Origin: Paracoccaceae bacterium
GTDB taxonomy: Bacteria; Pseudomonadota; Alphaproteobacteria; Rhodobacterales; Rhodobacteraceae
Assembly (NCBI GenBank): GCA_007129775.1
Contig: SKUV01000378.1
Coordinates: 1-33,810 of the forward strand
DNA: 33,810 nt
Direction: 5' to 3'
Below the pieces are notes generated by a model. That model did not search any database and had not been told where the DNA came from. It worked only from the letters and a program-made list of their open reading frames with translations. Positions 22,960 to 32,829 of the stretch are shown here, in pieces (position 1 is the stretch's first letter; the number at the start of each line of letters is the position of its first letter). Position numbers and translations under genes: made by a program.

Positions 22960-24366
22960 TCAGATCAGGGCAGCCTTGCGCCAGAAGCGCAGGCTCAGGA
23001 ACAGCCCGGCGAGCGTCAGGCCCAGCACCAGCCCGGCCCAGATACCCTCGCCCCCGAAACCGAGCTGGATACCCAGAAGCCAGCTTGCGGGAATGCCGAT
23101 GCCCCAGTAGCTCAGCGCGGCAATGATCATGGGCACGCGGGTGTCCTGAATGCCGCGCAGCAGGCCCACCGCCATGACCTGCGCCGCATCGGCCAATTGA
23201 AACAGCGCGGCCACCGCCAGCAGGCCGACGCCGATCAGGATGACCGCCGTGCGCTCGGGATCGCCGGGGGCAAGGAACAGACCCATCATCTGCGCGGGCG
23301 CCAGCAGATAAAGCGCCATGGTCGCCAGGGCCACCGCCAGAGACAGAAAAACAGCCACTTTCGCCCCGCGCCGCAGCCCCGGCCCGTCACCCGCGCCCAA
23401 CGCCCGGCCAGCGCGCACCGTGGCAGCATTCGACAGCCCCAGATGCACCATGAAAATCGCCGACGTAATCTCCAGCGCGATGCCGTGGGCGGCAAGTTCG
23501 CGGGTGCCGATCAGACCCATCAGGATCGACGAGGCCATGAACAACCCGGCCTCGGCCAGATTGGTCAGCCCGATGGGCCAGCCCAGTCGGAAAACGCGGC
23601 CGAAGGCGGGCCAGTCCGGCCGCCATATCCGCTGAAACATCGCGTATCGCGCCAGCGCGCGGTCGCGCCCGGCATAGACCGCCAGCACCGCCAGCGACAG
23701 AAGCTGCACGATGATAGAGCCGATCGCCGCCCCCTCGACACCCAGTTCCGGCATCCCGAGATTGCCGAATATCAGCGCGTAATTCAGCGGCACGTTCAGC
23801 ACCGCCGCGACCACCGTCGTCCACAGCACGATCTGCGTGCGCTCCAGCGCGGCGAGGTAGCTTTTCAGCACCATGACCAGAAGCGCCGGCACCATCCCCG
23901 GCCCCATGATCCGCAGGTAATCCTGCGCGAGCGCGGAAACGCCCGGGTCCTGCCCCAGCGCGCGCAGGATCGGGCCCGAAAACCAGAACAAAGGCAGGAT
24001 CGCAACCCCGAACAGCGCCGACAGCCAGAGCCCCATCCGAGTGACGCGGCGCACCTCGGTCTCTTCTCCCGACCCGGCGGCATGGGCCACCATCGGCATA
24101 ACCGCCCAGGCAAAGCCGGACCCCATGATGAAGATGGTGAAGAAGGCCGTCGCCCCGAGAACGAGCGCGGCCAGCGCCTCGATGGAATACCAGCCCATCA
24201 TCAGCGTGTCGGTGATCTGCAAGGCGATCTGCGCCACATGGCTGCCGATCAGCGGCAGCCCCAGCACGAGGATCGCCCGTCCATGGGCGATGTGCCCGAT
24301 CTGGGCCGGCCCACCGGCACGCGGCGGGGCGCTCGGAGGCGTGGAGGCGACATGATTGCCGGGCAT
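22960..24366 (-). CDS. MATE family efflux transporter
   Basis: 468 aa polytopic protein; LGLPLIGSHVAQIALQITDTLMMGWYSIEALAALVLGATAFF... and LNVPLNYALIFGNLGMPELGVEGAAIGSI are typical MATE (NorM-like) segments. Confidence 0.92.
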   Translation of the reverse strand: MPGNHVASTPPSAPPRAGGPAQIGHIAHGRAILVLGLPLIGSHVAQIALQITDTLMMGWYSIEALAALVLGATAFFTIFIMGSGFAWAVMPMVAHAAGSGEETEVRRVTRMGLWLSALFGVAILPLFWFSGPILRALGQDPGVSALAQDYLRIMGPGMVPALLVMVLKSYLAALERTQIVLWTTVVAAVLNVPLNYALIFGNLGMPELGVEGAAIGSIIVQLLSLAVLAVYAGRDRALARYAMFQRIWRPDWPAFGRVFRLGWPIGLTNLAEAGLFMASSILMGLIGTRELAAHGIALEITSAIFMVHLGLSNAATVRAGRALGAGDGPGLRRGAKVAVFLSLAVALATMALYLLAPAQMMGLFLAPGDPERTAVILIGVGLLAVAALFQLADAAQVMAVGLLRGIQDTRVPMIIAALSYWGIGIPASWLLGIQLGFGGEGIWAGLVLGLTLAGLFLSLRFWRKAALI

Positions 24367-24573
24367 CGGGCAGCCTTAGAACAGGATCGACAAGAACGGA
24401 AGCACGTCGCCGCGCGCGCCGCGACAGGCACGACTTTCGGGCGCAACGGGGCTATGGTGGCGGTTGCCGGAGCAGCGCTTCGATCATGCGAACGCGCGCT
24501 GACCGATCCGCGAAAAAACTTGCAGCGCGCAGTCGTGTCGGCGCTGAGCGCTTCGGCCCGGCGCGCCGCCGCT

Positions 24574-24798
24574 CTAGCGGAAGGCCTGCGCGAACACCCG
24601 GGCGAAGGCCTGCGGCAGGTCGGCCACGGTATAGCCACCCATCCGCTGGTTGTTGGCCAGCACGATCAGCGCCGCGCCCATGGCGAAGAGCAGCACGGCA
24701 AGCTTTGGAAACCGGCTCTGGCTATAGGCGTTCACGAGTGTCGGAAAACCGAGGAAGGCAAAAGTAACCCCGACAACAAGCAGGATATCGCTGTTCAC
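24574..24798 (-). CDS. Small two-TM membrane protein downstream of pyk
   Basis: GTG start at 24798 with GGAGGG RBS; MNSDILLVVGVTFAFLGFPTLVNAYSQSRFPKLAVLLFAMGAALIVLANNQRMGGYTVADLPQAFARVFAQAFR (74 aa). The 231-aa ORF in the track is an upstream extension overlapping pyk. Confidence 0.75.
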   Translation of the reverse strand: MNSDILLVVGVTFAFLGFPTLVNAYSQSRFPKLAVLLFAMGAALIVLANNQRMGGYTVADLPQAFARVFAQAFR

Positions 24799-24833
24799 TG
24801 CCGGCCCTCCGCGCGGTGCCCCGTTGCGGCAGA

Positions 24834-26279
24834 TTACTCCGGTTCGGAGTGAAAAATCAATCTTTCCTCGCAAGGCGCCACGCGCAGGATATTCGTCGTT
24901 CCGGGCACGTTGAAGGGCACGCCCGCCGTCACCACGATCTGATCCTCGGGCACGGCGAAACCATATTCCACCGCCGCACGCACCGCGCTCAGCACCGCCG
25001 CCTTGAAGCGGTCCACCGGATCGGTGCGCACGCAATGGGTGCCCCATGTCAGACAGAGCCGCCGGGCGGTTTCCTGTTTGGAGGTCAGCGCGACGATCGG
25101 CACATGCGGCCGCTCGCGCGCGACCAGCGAGGCCGTGGTGCCGCTTTCGGTAAAGCAGCAGATCGCCTTGATATTGGTGGCCTCCGCGATCTCGCGCGCG
25201 GCGGCGACGATGCCATCGGCGGTGGTTTCGTGGGCGACCTTGCGCGAAGCGTCGATGACCTCGCGCCACGTGGGGTCGCTTTCGACCTCGATCGCCACGT
25301 TGTGCATGGTCTGCACCGCCTCGACCGGGTATTGCCCGGCCGCAGATTCCGCCGACAGCATCACCGCATCGGTGCCCTCATAAATGGCGGCGGCCACGTC
25401 CGACACCTCGGCCCGGGTGGGCATCGGGCTTTCGATCATCGATTCCAGCATCTGCGTGGCCACGATCACCGGCTTGCCGGCGGCCCGGCATTTGCGCACC
25501 AGACGCTTCTGGATCGGCGGCACGTTCTGAACCGGCAGTTCAACCCCCAGATCGCCGCGCGCGACCATGATGCCGTCAGCCTTTTCGAGAATCCCGTCAA
25601 AGGTCTTCACCGCGGCGGGCTTTTCGATCTTGGCCATCAGCGCCGCTCGCCCGCGCACGAGGGCGCGCGCCTCGGCAAGGTCTTCGGGGCGCTGCACGAA
25701 GGACAGCGCCAGCCAGTCGATGCCCAGGTCACAGACGAATTCCAGATCTGCCCGGTCCTTTTCCGACAAGGCCGCCAGAGGCAGCACCACATCGGGCACA
25801 TTCACCCCTTTGCGGTTCGAGATCACGCCCCCCACGACGACCCGGCAATTGGCGAAGTCCGGGCCGCACTCCTCCACCCGCAGGCGGATCTTGCCATCGT
25901 TGACCAGAAGCGAGGCGCCGGCTTCGAGCGCGCGAAAGATCTCGGGATGCGGCAGGGGCGCCCGGGTGGAGGTGCCGGGCGTTTCATCCAGATCCAGCCG
26001 GAAGGCCGCGCCTTCTTCCAGCATCTCCTCGCCATTGACAAAGGCGCCCACGCGCAGCTTCGGCCCCTGCAGATCGATCAGGATCGCGATGGGTCGCCCG
26101 GTCTCCTGCTCGATCCGGCGGATGATCGCATGGCGCCCGGCGATATCGTCATGGCTGCCGTGGCTCATGTTCAGCCGAAAAACATCGGCGCCGGCCTCGA
26201 AAAGCGCGCGGATGGTGTCGTGGTCGCTGGAGGCCGGGCCGAGGGTGGCCACGATCTTGAGGTTGCGCATACGTCGCAT
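24834..26279 (-). CDS. pyk: Pyruvate kinase
   Basis: MRRMRNLKIVATLGPASSDHDTIRALFEAGADVFRLNMSHGS...LIDLQGPKLRVG...ARGDLGVELP...VIVATQMLESMIESPMPTRAEVSDVAAAIYEGTDAVMLSAESAAG; RBS-like AGGAAG before ATG 26279. Confidence 0.96.
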   Translation of the reverse strand: MRRMRNLKIVATLGPASSDHDTIRALFEAGADVFRLNMSHGSHDDIAGRHAIIRRIEQETGRPIAILIDLQGPKLRVGAFVNGEEMLEEGAAFRLDLDETPGTSTRAPLPHPEIFRALEAGASLLVNDGKIRLRVEECGPDFANCRVVVGGVISNRKGVNVPDVVLPLAALSEKDRADLEFVCDLGIDWLALSFVQRPEDLAEARALVRGRAALMAKIEKPAAVKTFDGILEKADGIMVARGDLGVELPVQNVPPIQKRLVRKCRAAGKPVIVATQMLESMIESPMPTRAEVSDVAAAIYEGTDAVMLSAESAAGQYPVEAVQTMHNVAIEVESDPTWREVIDASRKVAHETTADGIVAAAREIAEATNIKAICCFTESGTTASLVARERPHVPIVALTSKQETARRLCLTWGTHCVRTDPVDRFKAAVLSAVRAAVEYGFAVPEDQIVVTAGVPFNVPGTTNILRVAPCEERLIFHSEPE

Positions 26280-26482
26280 GGAACATCTTCCTGTTGGTGC
26301 GGGCGGTTGTCGCCCCTTCCGCAAGGGTATGCATCAATTCGCCGGGCCGGGCAACGGGGCAGGCAGGAGAAATGTTAGCGGAAACATCCGCCGCGATACC
26401 CCCTTCCGCCCGAACAGCGCCGCTCCGGCAGCGCTTGACGCGGGCCGGCGCGGCGCACATCTCTGCCCCAGCAAGGGAGTGA

Positions 26483-26794
26483 ATGATGGACGACCAGACC
26501 AGACTGGAGCTTGAGGCGGCCGCCTTCCGCCGCCTCGTCAGCCACCTGCAGGGCCGCACCGACGTGCAGAATATCGACATGATGAACCTTGCGGGCTTTT
26601 GCCGGAACTGCCTGAGCCGGTGGTATGCCGAAGCCGCCGAGGAGCGCGGGATCGCGATGGGCAAGGAAGCTGCGCGCGAGATCGTCTATGGCATGCCCTA
26701 TGCCGACTGGAAGGCCAAGCACCAGACCGAGGCCAGCGACGCCCAGAAGGCCGCCTTCGACACGGCCTTTCGCGAAAACGTGGGCAAGGGCTAG
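26483..26794 (+). CDS. DUF1244 domain-containing protein
   Basis: 103 aa; NIDMMNLAGFCRNCLSRWYAEAAEERGIAMGKEAAREIVYGMPYADWKAKHQTEAS matches the recognised DUF1244 signature. Confidence 0.88.
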   Translation: MMDDQTRLELEAAAFRRLVSHLQGRTDVQNIDMMNLAGFCRNCLSRWYAEAAEERGIAMGKEAAREIVYGMPYADWKAKHQTEASDAQKAAFDTAFRENVGKG

Positions 26795-26842
26795 CCCCGG
26801 GGCCGGGCTGCGTATCCGCCGGCGGGTTGACCGCGCGCGCCC

Positions 26843-27694
26843 CTAGACTGCCGTCTTGAGGCTTTCGTCCAGGTAGATCTCGCGCAACCGCCGCGCAACC
26901 GGGCCCGGCGTGCCATCGCCCAGCGCCACGCCGTCGATTTCGATCACCGGCGTCACGAAGGTTGTGGCCGAGGTGACGAAGGCCTCGTCGGCCGCGCGCG
27001 CCTCGTCGGGGGTGAAAGCGCGTTCTTCCAGCTCCATCTGAGCCTCTCGGGCAAAGCGCAGGACCGCGGCGCGGGTGATCCCGGCGAGAATCTCGTTGCC
27101 CAGATGCCGGGTGATGATCCGCCCGCCCTTCACGATATAGGCGTTGTTGGAGGTGCCTTCGGTGACATGCCCGTCCTCCACCATCCACGCATCGTCGGCG
27201 CCGGCCTTCTTGGCCGCCATCTTGCCCATCGAGGGATACAGCAGTTGCACGGTCTTGATGTCGCGCCGCGCCCAGCGCTGGTCGGGGATGGTGATGACGC
27301 GCAGGCCCTTTTTCGCGGCGGGGCTGTCGGCCAGTTGCTTGGTCTGGGTAAACAGCACCATCGACGGCGCAGCATCCTCGGGATAGGCGAAATCGCGGTC
27401 CGCCACCCCGCGGCTGACCTGCAGATAGACCAGCCCGTCCACCACGCCGTTGCGCGCCAGCAATTCACGGTGAATGGCCAGCAGCGCATCGCGGTCTGTG
27501 GGGTTGTCCATCTCCAGTTCCGAAAGCGACCGGCACAGGCGGGTGAAATGGCCATCGAAATCGATCAGCTTGCCGCCGATGACCGATGTCACCTCGTAGA
27601 CCGCATCGGCCATCAGAAAGCCGCGGTCGAAAACCGAGACCTTCGCCTCTTCCTCGGGCAGGTAATCGCCGTTCACATAGACAATGCGGGACAT
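26843..27694 (-). CDS. dat: D-amino acid transaminase-like PLP-dependent class IV aminotransferase
   Basis: MSRIVYVNGDYLPEEEAKVSVFDRGFLMADAVYEVTSVIGGKLIDFDGHFTRLCRSLSEL...GLVYLQVSRGVADRDFAYP...TEGTSNNAYIVKGGRIITRHLGNEILAGITRAAVL; start ATG at 27694. Confidence 0.85.
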   Translation of the reverse strand: MSRIVYVNGDYLPEEEAKVSVFDRGFLMADAVYEVTSVIGGKLIDFDGHFTRLCRSLSELEMDNPTDRDALLAIHRELLARNGVVDGLVYLQVSRGVADRDFAYPEDAAPSMVLFTQTKQLADSPAAKKGLRVITIPDQRWARRDIKTVQLLYPSMGKMAAKKAGADDAWMVEDGHVTEGTSNNAYIVKGGRIITRHLGNEILAGITRAAVLRFAREAQMELEERAFTPDEARAADEAFVTSATTFVTPVIEIDGVALGDGTPGPVARRLREIYLDESLKTAV

Positions 27695-27769
27695 CGGGCA
27701 CTCCATCTGTGGTCCGCGCTTCATCGGCGCTGCGGCCCCGCGCGTCAAGAGCCGCGCGTCACCACGACG

Positions 27770-28735
27770 CTATCCCCAGAGCGCGGCGTCGGGCGGATGC
27801 ACGCCTTGCGCATCGTAATGCAGGGGCGCGGCGCGATCCTCGGCCAGCAGGAGCGGGCCGTCGAGGTCCACCACCGCCGCCCCCTGCGCCGCCAGCATCG
27901 CGGGCGCCATGGCAAGCGAGGTGCCGACCATGCAGCCCACCATGATCTCGAAACCAGCCTCGCGCGCGGCGTCGCGCAGGGCGAGCGCCTCGGTCAGCCC
28001 GCCGGTCTTGTCGAGCTTGATGTTCACCATATCATACTTGCCGCGCAGGGCTGGCAGGCTGGCGCGGTCATGGCAGGATTCGTCGGCGCAGACGGGCAGC
28101 GGGCGGGCGATCTCGGCCAGCATCCCGTCGGCGCCGGCCGGCAGCGGCTGTTCCACCATCGCGACGCCCAGCCGCAGCAGATGCGGCGCCAGATCGGCAT
28201 AGATCTCGGCGCTCCAGCCCTCGTTGGCATCCACGATCAGCCGCGCATCGGGGGCGCCCGCGCGCACGGCCTCCAGCCGCGGCATGTCTTCGGGGGTGCC
28301 CAGCTTGATCTTCAGAAGCGGGCGGTGCGCATGGCGGGCGGCGGCCGCGCGCATCCGCTCCGGTGTGTCGAGCGAAAGGGTGAAGGCCGTGATCTGCGGC
28401 ACCGGCGGTGGCAGGCCGGCCAGTTGCCAGACGCGGATGCCCGCGCGCTTGGCCTCCATATCCCAAAGCGCGCAATCCACGGCGTTGCGCGCCGCCCCCG
28501 CGGGCAGCAAGCCCTGAAGCCGTTCGCGCGTCACATCCCCCGGCAGCCCCGCCACGAGGGCCGCGACCGAATCGAGCGTCTCGTCATATCGGGCGTAGGG
28601 CACGCATTCGCCGCAGCCCCGCGCGCTGCCGTCCGTCACGGTGACGGTCAGCACCTCGGCCTCGGTGCGTGACCCGCGGGCGATGGTGAAGGTTTCGGCC
28701 AGCCGGAACCGCTCGGTTGTCACATCGATCTGCAT
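27770..28735 (-). CDS. dgcA: Enolase-superfamily racemase/epimerase (dipeptide epimerase-like; N-acetyl-D-glutamate racemase DgcA-like)
   Basis: LIVDANEGWSAEIYADLAPHL, VEQPLPAGADGMLAEIARPLPVCADESCHDR, NIKLDKTGGLTEAL and upstream KIKLG are enolase-superfamily MLE-subgroup features; adjacent to a DgcN-like gene. Confidence 0.8.
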   Translation of the reverse strand: MQIDVTTERFRLAETFTIARGSRTEAEVLTVTVTDGSARGCGECVPYARYDETLDSVAALVAGLPGDVTRERLQGLLPAGAARNAVDCALWDMEAKRAGIRVWQLAGLPPPVPQITAFTLSLDTPERMRAAAARHAHRPLLKIKLGTPEDMPRLEAVRAGAPDARLIVDANEGWSAEIYADLAPHLLRLGVAMVEQPLPAGADGMLAEIARPLPVCADESCHDRASLPALRGKYDMVNIKLDKTGGLTEALALRDAAREAGFEIMVGCMVGTSLAMAPAMLAAQGAAVVDLDGPLLLAEDRAAPLHYDAQGVHPPDAALWG

Positions 28736-28759
28736 CACCCATCCATCAGCGCTTTTTCG

Positions 28760-29761
28760 TCAGAGCTTTGCCAGCGCCTCGGCCAGCCTCTCGGCACCAT
28801 GGCGGAACGGGTCCACCGTGGGTAGGCCCAGTCGCGCCTCCACCTCGGCACAATAGCCCAGCGCCTGGTCCTCGGGCAGGTTCTGGGTGTTGATGGACAC
28901 CCCCGCCACCACGCAATCGGGGTTCACCATGCGCGCGAGGTCAAGCGACAGGTCGCGCACCGCCTCCAGCGTCGGCAGGGCGCGCCCGGGCAGGCCGCGC
29001 ATATGGGTGCGCGTGGGCTCGTGGCTCAGGATCAGCGCATCGGGCTGCCCGCCGTGGATCAGCGCCATCGTCACCCCGGAATAGGACGGATGAAAGAGCG
29101 AGCCCTGCCCCTCGATCAGATCCCAGTGGTCGGGGTCATTGTCGGGCGTCAGCCATTCGATGCTGCCGGCCATGAAATCTGCAACCACCGCATCCAGCGG
29201 CACGCCGCCCCCGGTGATCAGAATACCCGTCTGACCCGTGGCGCGGAAGGTGGCGCTCATGCCGCGTGCCTCCATCGACCGCTCCATGCAGAGCGCGGTA
29301 TACATCTTGCCGACCGAGCAATCGGTGCCGACGGAAAGGCACCGCTTGCCCCGCCGGCGTTCTCCATTGGCGATGGGATAGGTGACCGAGGGCACCCGCA
29401 CATCGTGCAGCCGCCGCCCGTTGGCCTGCGCGGCGGCGACCAGATCGGGCTCGTCACAAAGCAGGTTGTGCAGGCCCGAGGCGATGTCGAACCCGCCCTC
29501 CAGCGCGGCCAATAGCTCGCGCTTCCATGCGGCCGAGATGACCCCGCCGCGGTTCGCAACGCCGATCACAAGGGTCTTGGCACCGGCCTGCCGCGCTTCG
29601 GCAAGGGTCATGTCGGGCACATGCATATCGGCCTTGCAGCCCTCCATCCGCAACTGGCCGAGCGCGTAGTCGGGGCGCCAGTCGCGGATGCCCCGGGCGA
29701 CCTTGGCCGCCAGCGGATCGGGCGCATCGCCCAGAAAAAGAAGGTAAGGGGTCTCTATCAT
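28760..29761 (-). CDS. dgcN: DUF1611 family protein, N-acetyltransferase DgcN-like
   Basis: IETPYLLFLGDAPDPLAAKVARGIRDWRPDYALGQLRMEG...KRCLSVGTDCSVGKMYTALCMERSMEARGMSATFRATGQTGILITGGGVPLDAVVADF...EGQGSLFHPSYSGVTMALIHG; P-loop-like GTDCSVGKM; ATG at 29761. Confidence 0.82.
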   Translation of the reverse strand: MIETPYLLFLGDAPDPLAAKVARGIRDWRPDYALGQLRMEGCKADMHVPDMTLAEARQAGAKTLVIGVANRGGVISAAWKRELLAALEGGFDIASGLHNLLCDEPDLVAAAQANGRRLHDVRVPSVTYPIANGERRRGKRCLSVGTDCSVGKMYTALCMERSMEARGMSATFRATGQTGILITGGGVPLDAVVADFMAGSIEWLTPDNDPDHWDLIEGQGSLFHPSYSGVTMALIHGGQPDALILSHEPTRTHMRGLPGRALPTLEAVRDLSLDLARMVNPDCVVAGVSINTQNLPEDQALGYCAEVEARLGLPTVDPFRHGAERLAEALAKL

Positions 29762-30085
29762 CGTATCGCCTCTGCACCGCATTGCCGTGTGGCGTTGCCT
29801 CGTTCGCTGTGTCCTATCATGCCGAAGTCGCCGCCGAAGGTGCTGGCGAAAATCGTCGGCCTAGGTCTGTTTTTCAGAAGAAACGTCTTTCCCGCACCGC
29901 TTTTGCGAAGATTTCTTCGATCTCTGGCGCGAATCACCGAAGGCCATTGCTGTACCCGCCGCGCTGCGGCGTCACGATTCTCGCACCTGCAGCTGCCGCC
30001 GGCGTCCCGCCCTTGCGCCACGCCGTGTAATAACCTAGCAGTCGCGGCGAATGTCTGCGAAACATCCTTACCGAAAGGCTGCGCC

Positions 30086-31063
30086 ATGAGCTTTCGCCAC
30101 CAACCCGCGCCACCGGCCCGGCCGAACCGCTGCCACCTCTTCGGGCCCGGTTCTCGCCCCGCGATCTTCGAGAAGATGGCCGCCAGCGCCGCCGACATCG
30201 TCAATCTCGATCTGGAGGATTCCGTCGCCCCATCCGACAAGGAAAGTGCCCGCGCCACCGTCGTCAAGGCCATCGGCGCCGTGGACTGGGGCCGCAAGAC
30301 GCTTTCGGTGCGCATCAACGGCCTCGACTCTCCGTGGTGGTACCGCGACGTGGTCGACCTGATCGAACAGGGCGGGCCGCGGCTTGACAGTATCATGGTG
30401 CCCAAGGTCGGCTGCGCCGCCGATCTCTATGCCGTCGACGCGCTGATCACGGCGGCGGAGCGCGCGGTGGGCCGCGACCGCCCGCTCGCCCTCGACATCA
30501 TCATCGAATCCGCCGCCGGCATCACCAATGTGGCCGAGATCGCCGCCGCCACCCCGCGCCTTGTCAGCATGAGCCTCGGCGCCGCGGATTTCGCGGCCAG
30601 CATGGGAATGCAGACCACCGGCATCGGTGGCACGCAGGAGAATTATTACATGTTGCAGGACGGCAGCCGCCACTGGTCCGACCCGTGGCACTGGGCGCAG
30701 GCCGCCATCGTCGCCGCCTGCCGGACCCATGGCGTGCTGCCGGTGGACGGACCTTTCGGCGATTTTTCCGACGACGAGGGCTTCCGCGCGCAGGCCCGGC
30801 GTTCGGCCACGCTGGGCATGGTCGGCAAATGGGCGATCCATCCGAAACAGGTGGCGCTGGCAAACGAGGTCTTCACACCCACCGAGGAAGCCGTGGCCGA
30901 GGCCCGCGAAATCCTTGAAGCGATGGAAGCCGCCAAGGCCCGCGGCGAAGGCGCGACCGTCTACAAGGGCCGTCTGGTGGACATCGCCTCGATCAAACAG
31001 GCCGAAGTGATCGTGCGGCAGGCCGAGATGATCGGGGACCAGGGCACCGCCAGCGCCGGTTGA
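30086..31063 (+). CDS. mcl1: L-malyl-CoA/beta-methylmalyl-CoA lyase (HpcH/HpaI/CitE superfamily)
   Basis: MSFRHQPAPPARPNRCHLFGPGSRPAIFEKMAASAADIVNLDLEDSVAPSDKESARATVVKAI...GAADFAASMGMQTTGIGGTQENYYML...; recognised as closely similar to Rhodobacter Mcl1. ATG at 30086. Confidence 0.92.
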   Translation: MSFRHQPAPPARPNRCHLFGPGSRPAIFEKMAASAADIVNLDLEDSVAPSDKESARATVVKAIGAVDWGRKTLSVRINGLDSPWWYRDVVDLIEQGGPRLDSIMVPKVGCAADLYAVDALITAAERAVGRDRPLALDIIIESAAGITNVAEIAAATPRLVSMSLGAADFAASMGMQTTGIGGTQENYYMLQDGSRHWSDPWHWAQAAIVAACRTHGVLPVDGPFGDFSDDEGFRAQARRSATLGMVGKWAIHPKQVALANEVFTPTEEAVAEAREILEAMEAAKARGEGATVYKGRLVDIASIKQAEVIVRQAEMIGDQGTASAG

Positions 31064-31117
31064 CAGCGTCGCGGCATGCGCACACTCTGCCCGTATTCCA
31101 CCAGACAGGGCCTGCAC

Positions 31118-31912
31118 ATGCCGCCACCAACCAGCGCCAGCGATCCCGCCGCGCCGATCTTTCCCGATCTGCGCGACCGCTCCGTCTTCATCACCGGCGG
31201 CGGGTCCGGCATCGGCGCTGCGCTGACCGAGGGTTTCCTGAGGCAAGGCGCGCGCGTGGCCTTCGTGCAGCGCAGCGATGCCAGCGGTTTCGTCGATGAC
31301 ATGGATGCCGCCACCGGCAACCGCCCGCTTTTCATCCCTTGCGACATCACCGACACCACCGCCCTGCAAGATGCCGTAGCCCAAGCCGCGGCCGCCCACG
31401 GCCCCGTGCTTGTTCTGGTCAACAACGCCGCCAATGACGACCGCCACAAGACCGAAGAGGTCACACCCGAGTATTACGAACGGGTCATGGCGATCAACTT
31501 CCGCGCCTATTTCTTCGCCGCACAGGCGGTGATCCCGGCCATGCGCGCGGCCGGAGGCGGCAGCATCGTCAATTTCACGTCGGTCAGCTATCTGATGGGG
31601 ATGGCGGGTTTTCCGCTCTACACCAGCGCGAATTCGGCGATCAACGGGTTCACGCGCAGCCTCGCACGCGAATTCGGGCCCAACCGTATCCGCGTGAACG
31701 CGCTGGCGCCGGGCTGGGTGATGACCGACCGGCAGGTCGAGAAATGGGTGACGCCCGAAGGGGTCGAAGCGTTTCTGAAGCGGCAATGCCTCAAGGAAAC
31801 GCTTGCGCCCGCCGATATCGTCGGCGGCGTGCTGTTTCTCGCCTCCGACGCAAGCCGGATGATGACCGGGCAAGCCTTGGTGATCGACGGCGGCGTGGCA
31901 GTGACCGGATGA
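31118..31912 (+). CDS. SDR family oxidoreductase (possible sugar/galactose 1-dehydrogenase by context)
   Basis: SVFITGGGSGIGAALTEGFLRQGARVAFVQRS...LVNNAANDDR...SIVNFTSVSYLMGMAGFPLYTSANSAINGFTRSLAREFGPNRIRVNALAPGWVMTDRQ; an in-frame upstream ATG exists at 31076. Confidence 0.88.
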   Translation: MPPPTSASDPAAPIFPDLRDRSVFITGGGSGIGAALTEGFLRQGARVAFVQRSDASGFVDDMDAATGNRPLFIPCDITDTTALQDAVAQAAAAHGPVLVLVNNAANDDRHKTEEVTPEYYERVMAINFRAYFFAAQAVIPAMRAAGGGSIVNFTSVSYLMGMAGFPLYTSANSAINGFTRSLAREFGPNRIRVNALAPGWVMTDRQVEKWVTPEGVEAFLKRQCLKETLAPADIVGGVLFLASDASRMMTGQALVIDGGVAVTG

Positions 31913-32829
31913 CCCGCGCGGACACCACCGACTGGATCGCCGTGGATTGGGGCACTTCGGCGCTGAGGGCGTCGCGCCTTCGGGGCGTGGAAATCCTGGA
32001 CGAGGCGCAATCGGATGCCGGCATGGGCGGCCTTGCCCCGTCAGAATTCGAGCCCGCGCTGCTGGCGCTGGTGGAGGGTTGGCTTTCGCCCGATGGCACC
32101 GACATTCTGGCCTGCGGAATGGTGGGCGCCCGTCAGGGCTGGGTGGAGGCGCCCTATCGCGCCGTCCCCTGCGCCCCGGTGGATGGCACCGGGCTTGCCG
32201 CCGCGCCCGTGCGCGACCCGCGCCTGCGGGTGCGGATCGTTCCGGGGCTGATGCAGGCCCGGCCCGCCGACGTGATGCGCGGCGAAGAAACCCAGATCGC
32301 GGGTTATCTGGCGCAGGAGCCCGGTTTCGACGGCGTGCTCTGCCTGCCGGGCACCCACAGCAAATGGGTGCGGATCAGCGCGGGTGAGGTCGTCAGCTTT
32401 CAGACCTTCATGACGGGCGAGGTCTTTGCCCTGTTGCAGGGCCGGTCGGTCCTGCGCCACGGCATGGCGGAGGGCGCAGGGCTGGACGACGCGGCCTTTG
32501 ATGCGGCGTTGTCCGACATGCTGTCCCATCCCGCGCTTCTTGCCGCGCGGCTTTTCGGCATCCGCGCGGAGGGGCTGTTGCAGGAGCTTTCGCCTTCGGC
32601 GGCGCGGTCGCGGCTGTCGGGGCTTCTCATCGGGGCCGAACTGGCCGCCGCCAGGCCCTACTGGCTCGGCCAGCAAGTGGTGGTGATCGGCGCCGATACG
32701 CTGGCCGCCGCCTATGTCCGGGCGCTGGCGTCGCAGGGCGTTCAGGCCGTCGCCGCACCGGGCGATGCGCTCGTGCTGGCCGGGCTGATGCGCCTGCGCG
32801 CCCGGATCAATGGAGGCTTGAAGCCATGA
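31909..32829 (+). CDS. dgoK: 2-dehydro-3-deoxygalactonokinase
   Basis: [24 protein letters not shown]...[19 protein letters not shown]...[38 protein letters not shown] overlap with SDR stop. Confidence 0.92.
   Translation: MTRADTTDWIAVDWGTSALRASRLRGVEILDEAQSDAGMGGLAPSEFEPALLALVEGWLSPDGTDILACGMVGARQGWVEAPYRAVPCAPVDGTGLAAAPVRDPRLRVRIVPGLMQARPADVMRGEETQIAGYLAQEPGFDGVLCLPGTHSKWVRISAGEVVSFQTFMTGEVFALLQGRSVLRHGMAEGAGLDDAAFDAALSDMLSHPALLAARLFGIRAEGLLQELSPSAARSRLSGLLIGAELAAARPYWLGQQVVVIGADTLAAAYVRALASQGVQAVAAPGDALVLAGLMRLRARINGGLKP

Noticed and set aside
22942-24852. 636-aa plus-strand ORF overlapping the MATE transporter
   Set aside because: Basic, low-complexity (Q/R/H/P-rich) translation antisense to a clear MATE gene; a GC-rich shadow ORF.
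24574-25269. 231-aa version of the small membrane protein
   Set aside because: The upstream part overlaps pyk out of frame and is R/G-rich; a GTG at 24798 with GGAGGG RBS gives a coherent 74-aa membrane protein.
24816-26378. 520-aa plus-strand ORF opposite pyk
   Set aside because: Antisense shadow of a clear pyruvate kinase; no domain signature.
27104-28672. 522-aa plus-strand ORF opposite dat/dgcA
   Set aside because: Antisense to two clear enzyme genes; low-complexity translation.
29795-29820. TTGCCT...TATCAT as promoter for mcl1
   Set aside because: Spacing is only 14 nt, too short for a confident sigma70-type call.
30068-31873. 601-aa minus-strand ORF opposite mcl1 and SDR
   Set aside because: Spans two well-supported plus-strand genes in antisense; H/R/G-rich translation without recognisable family.
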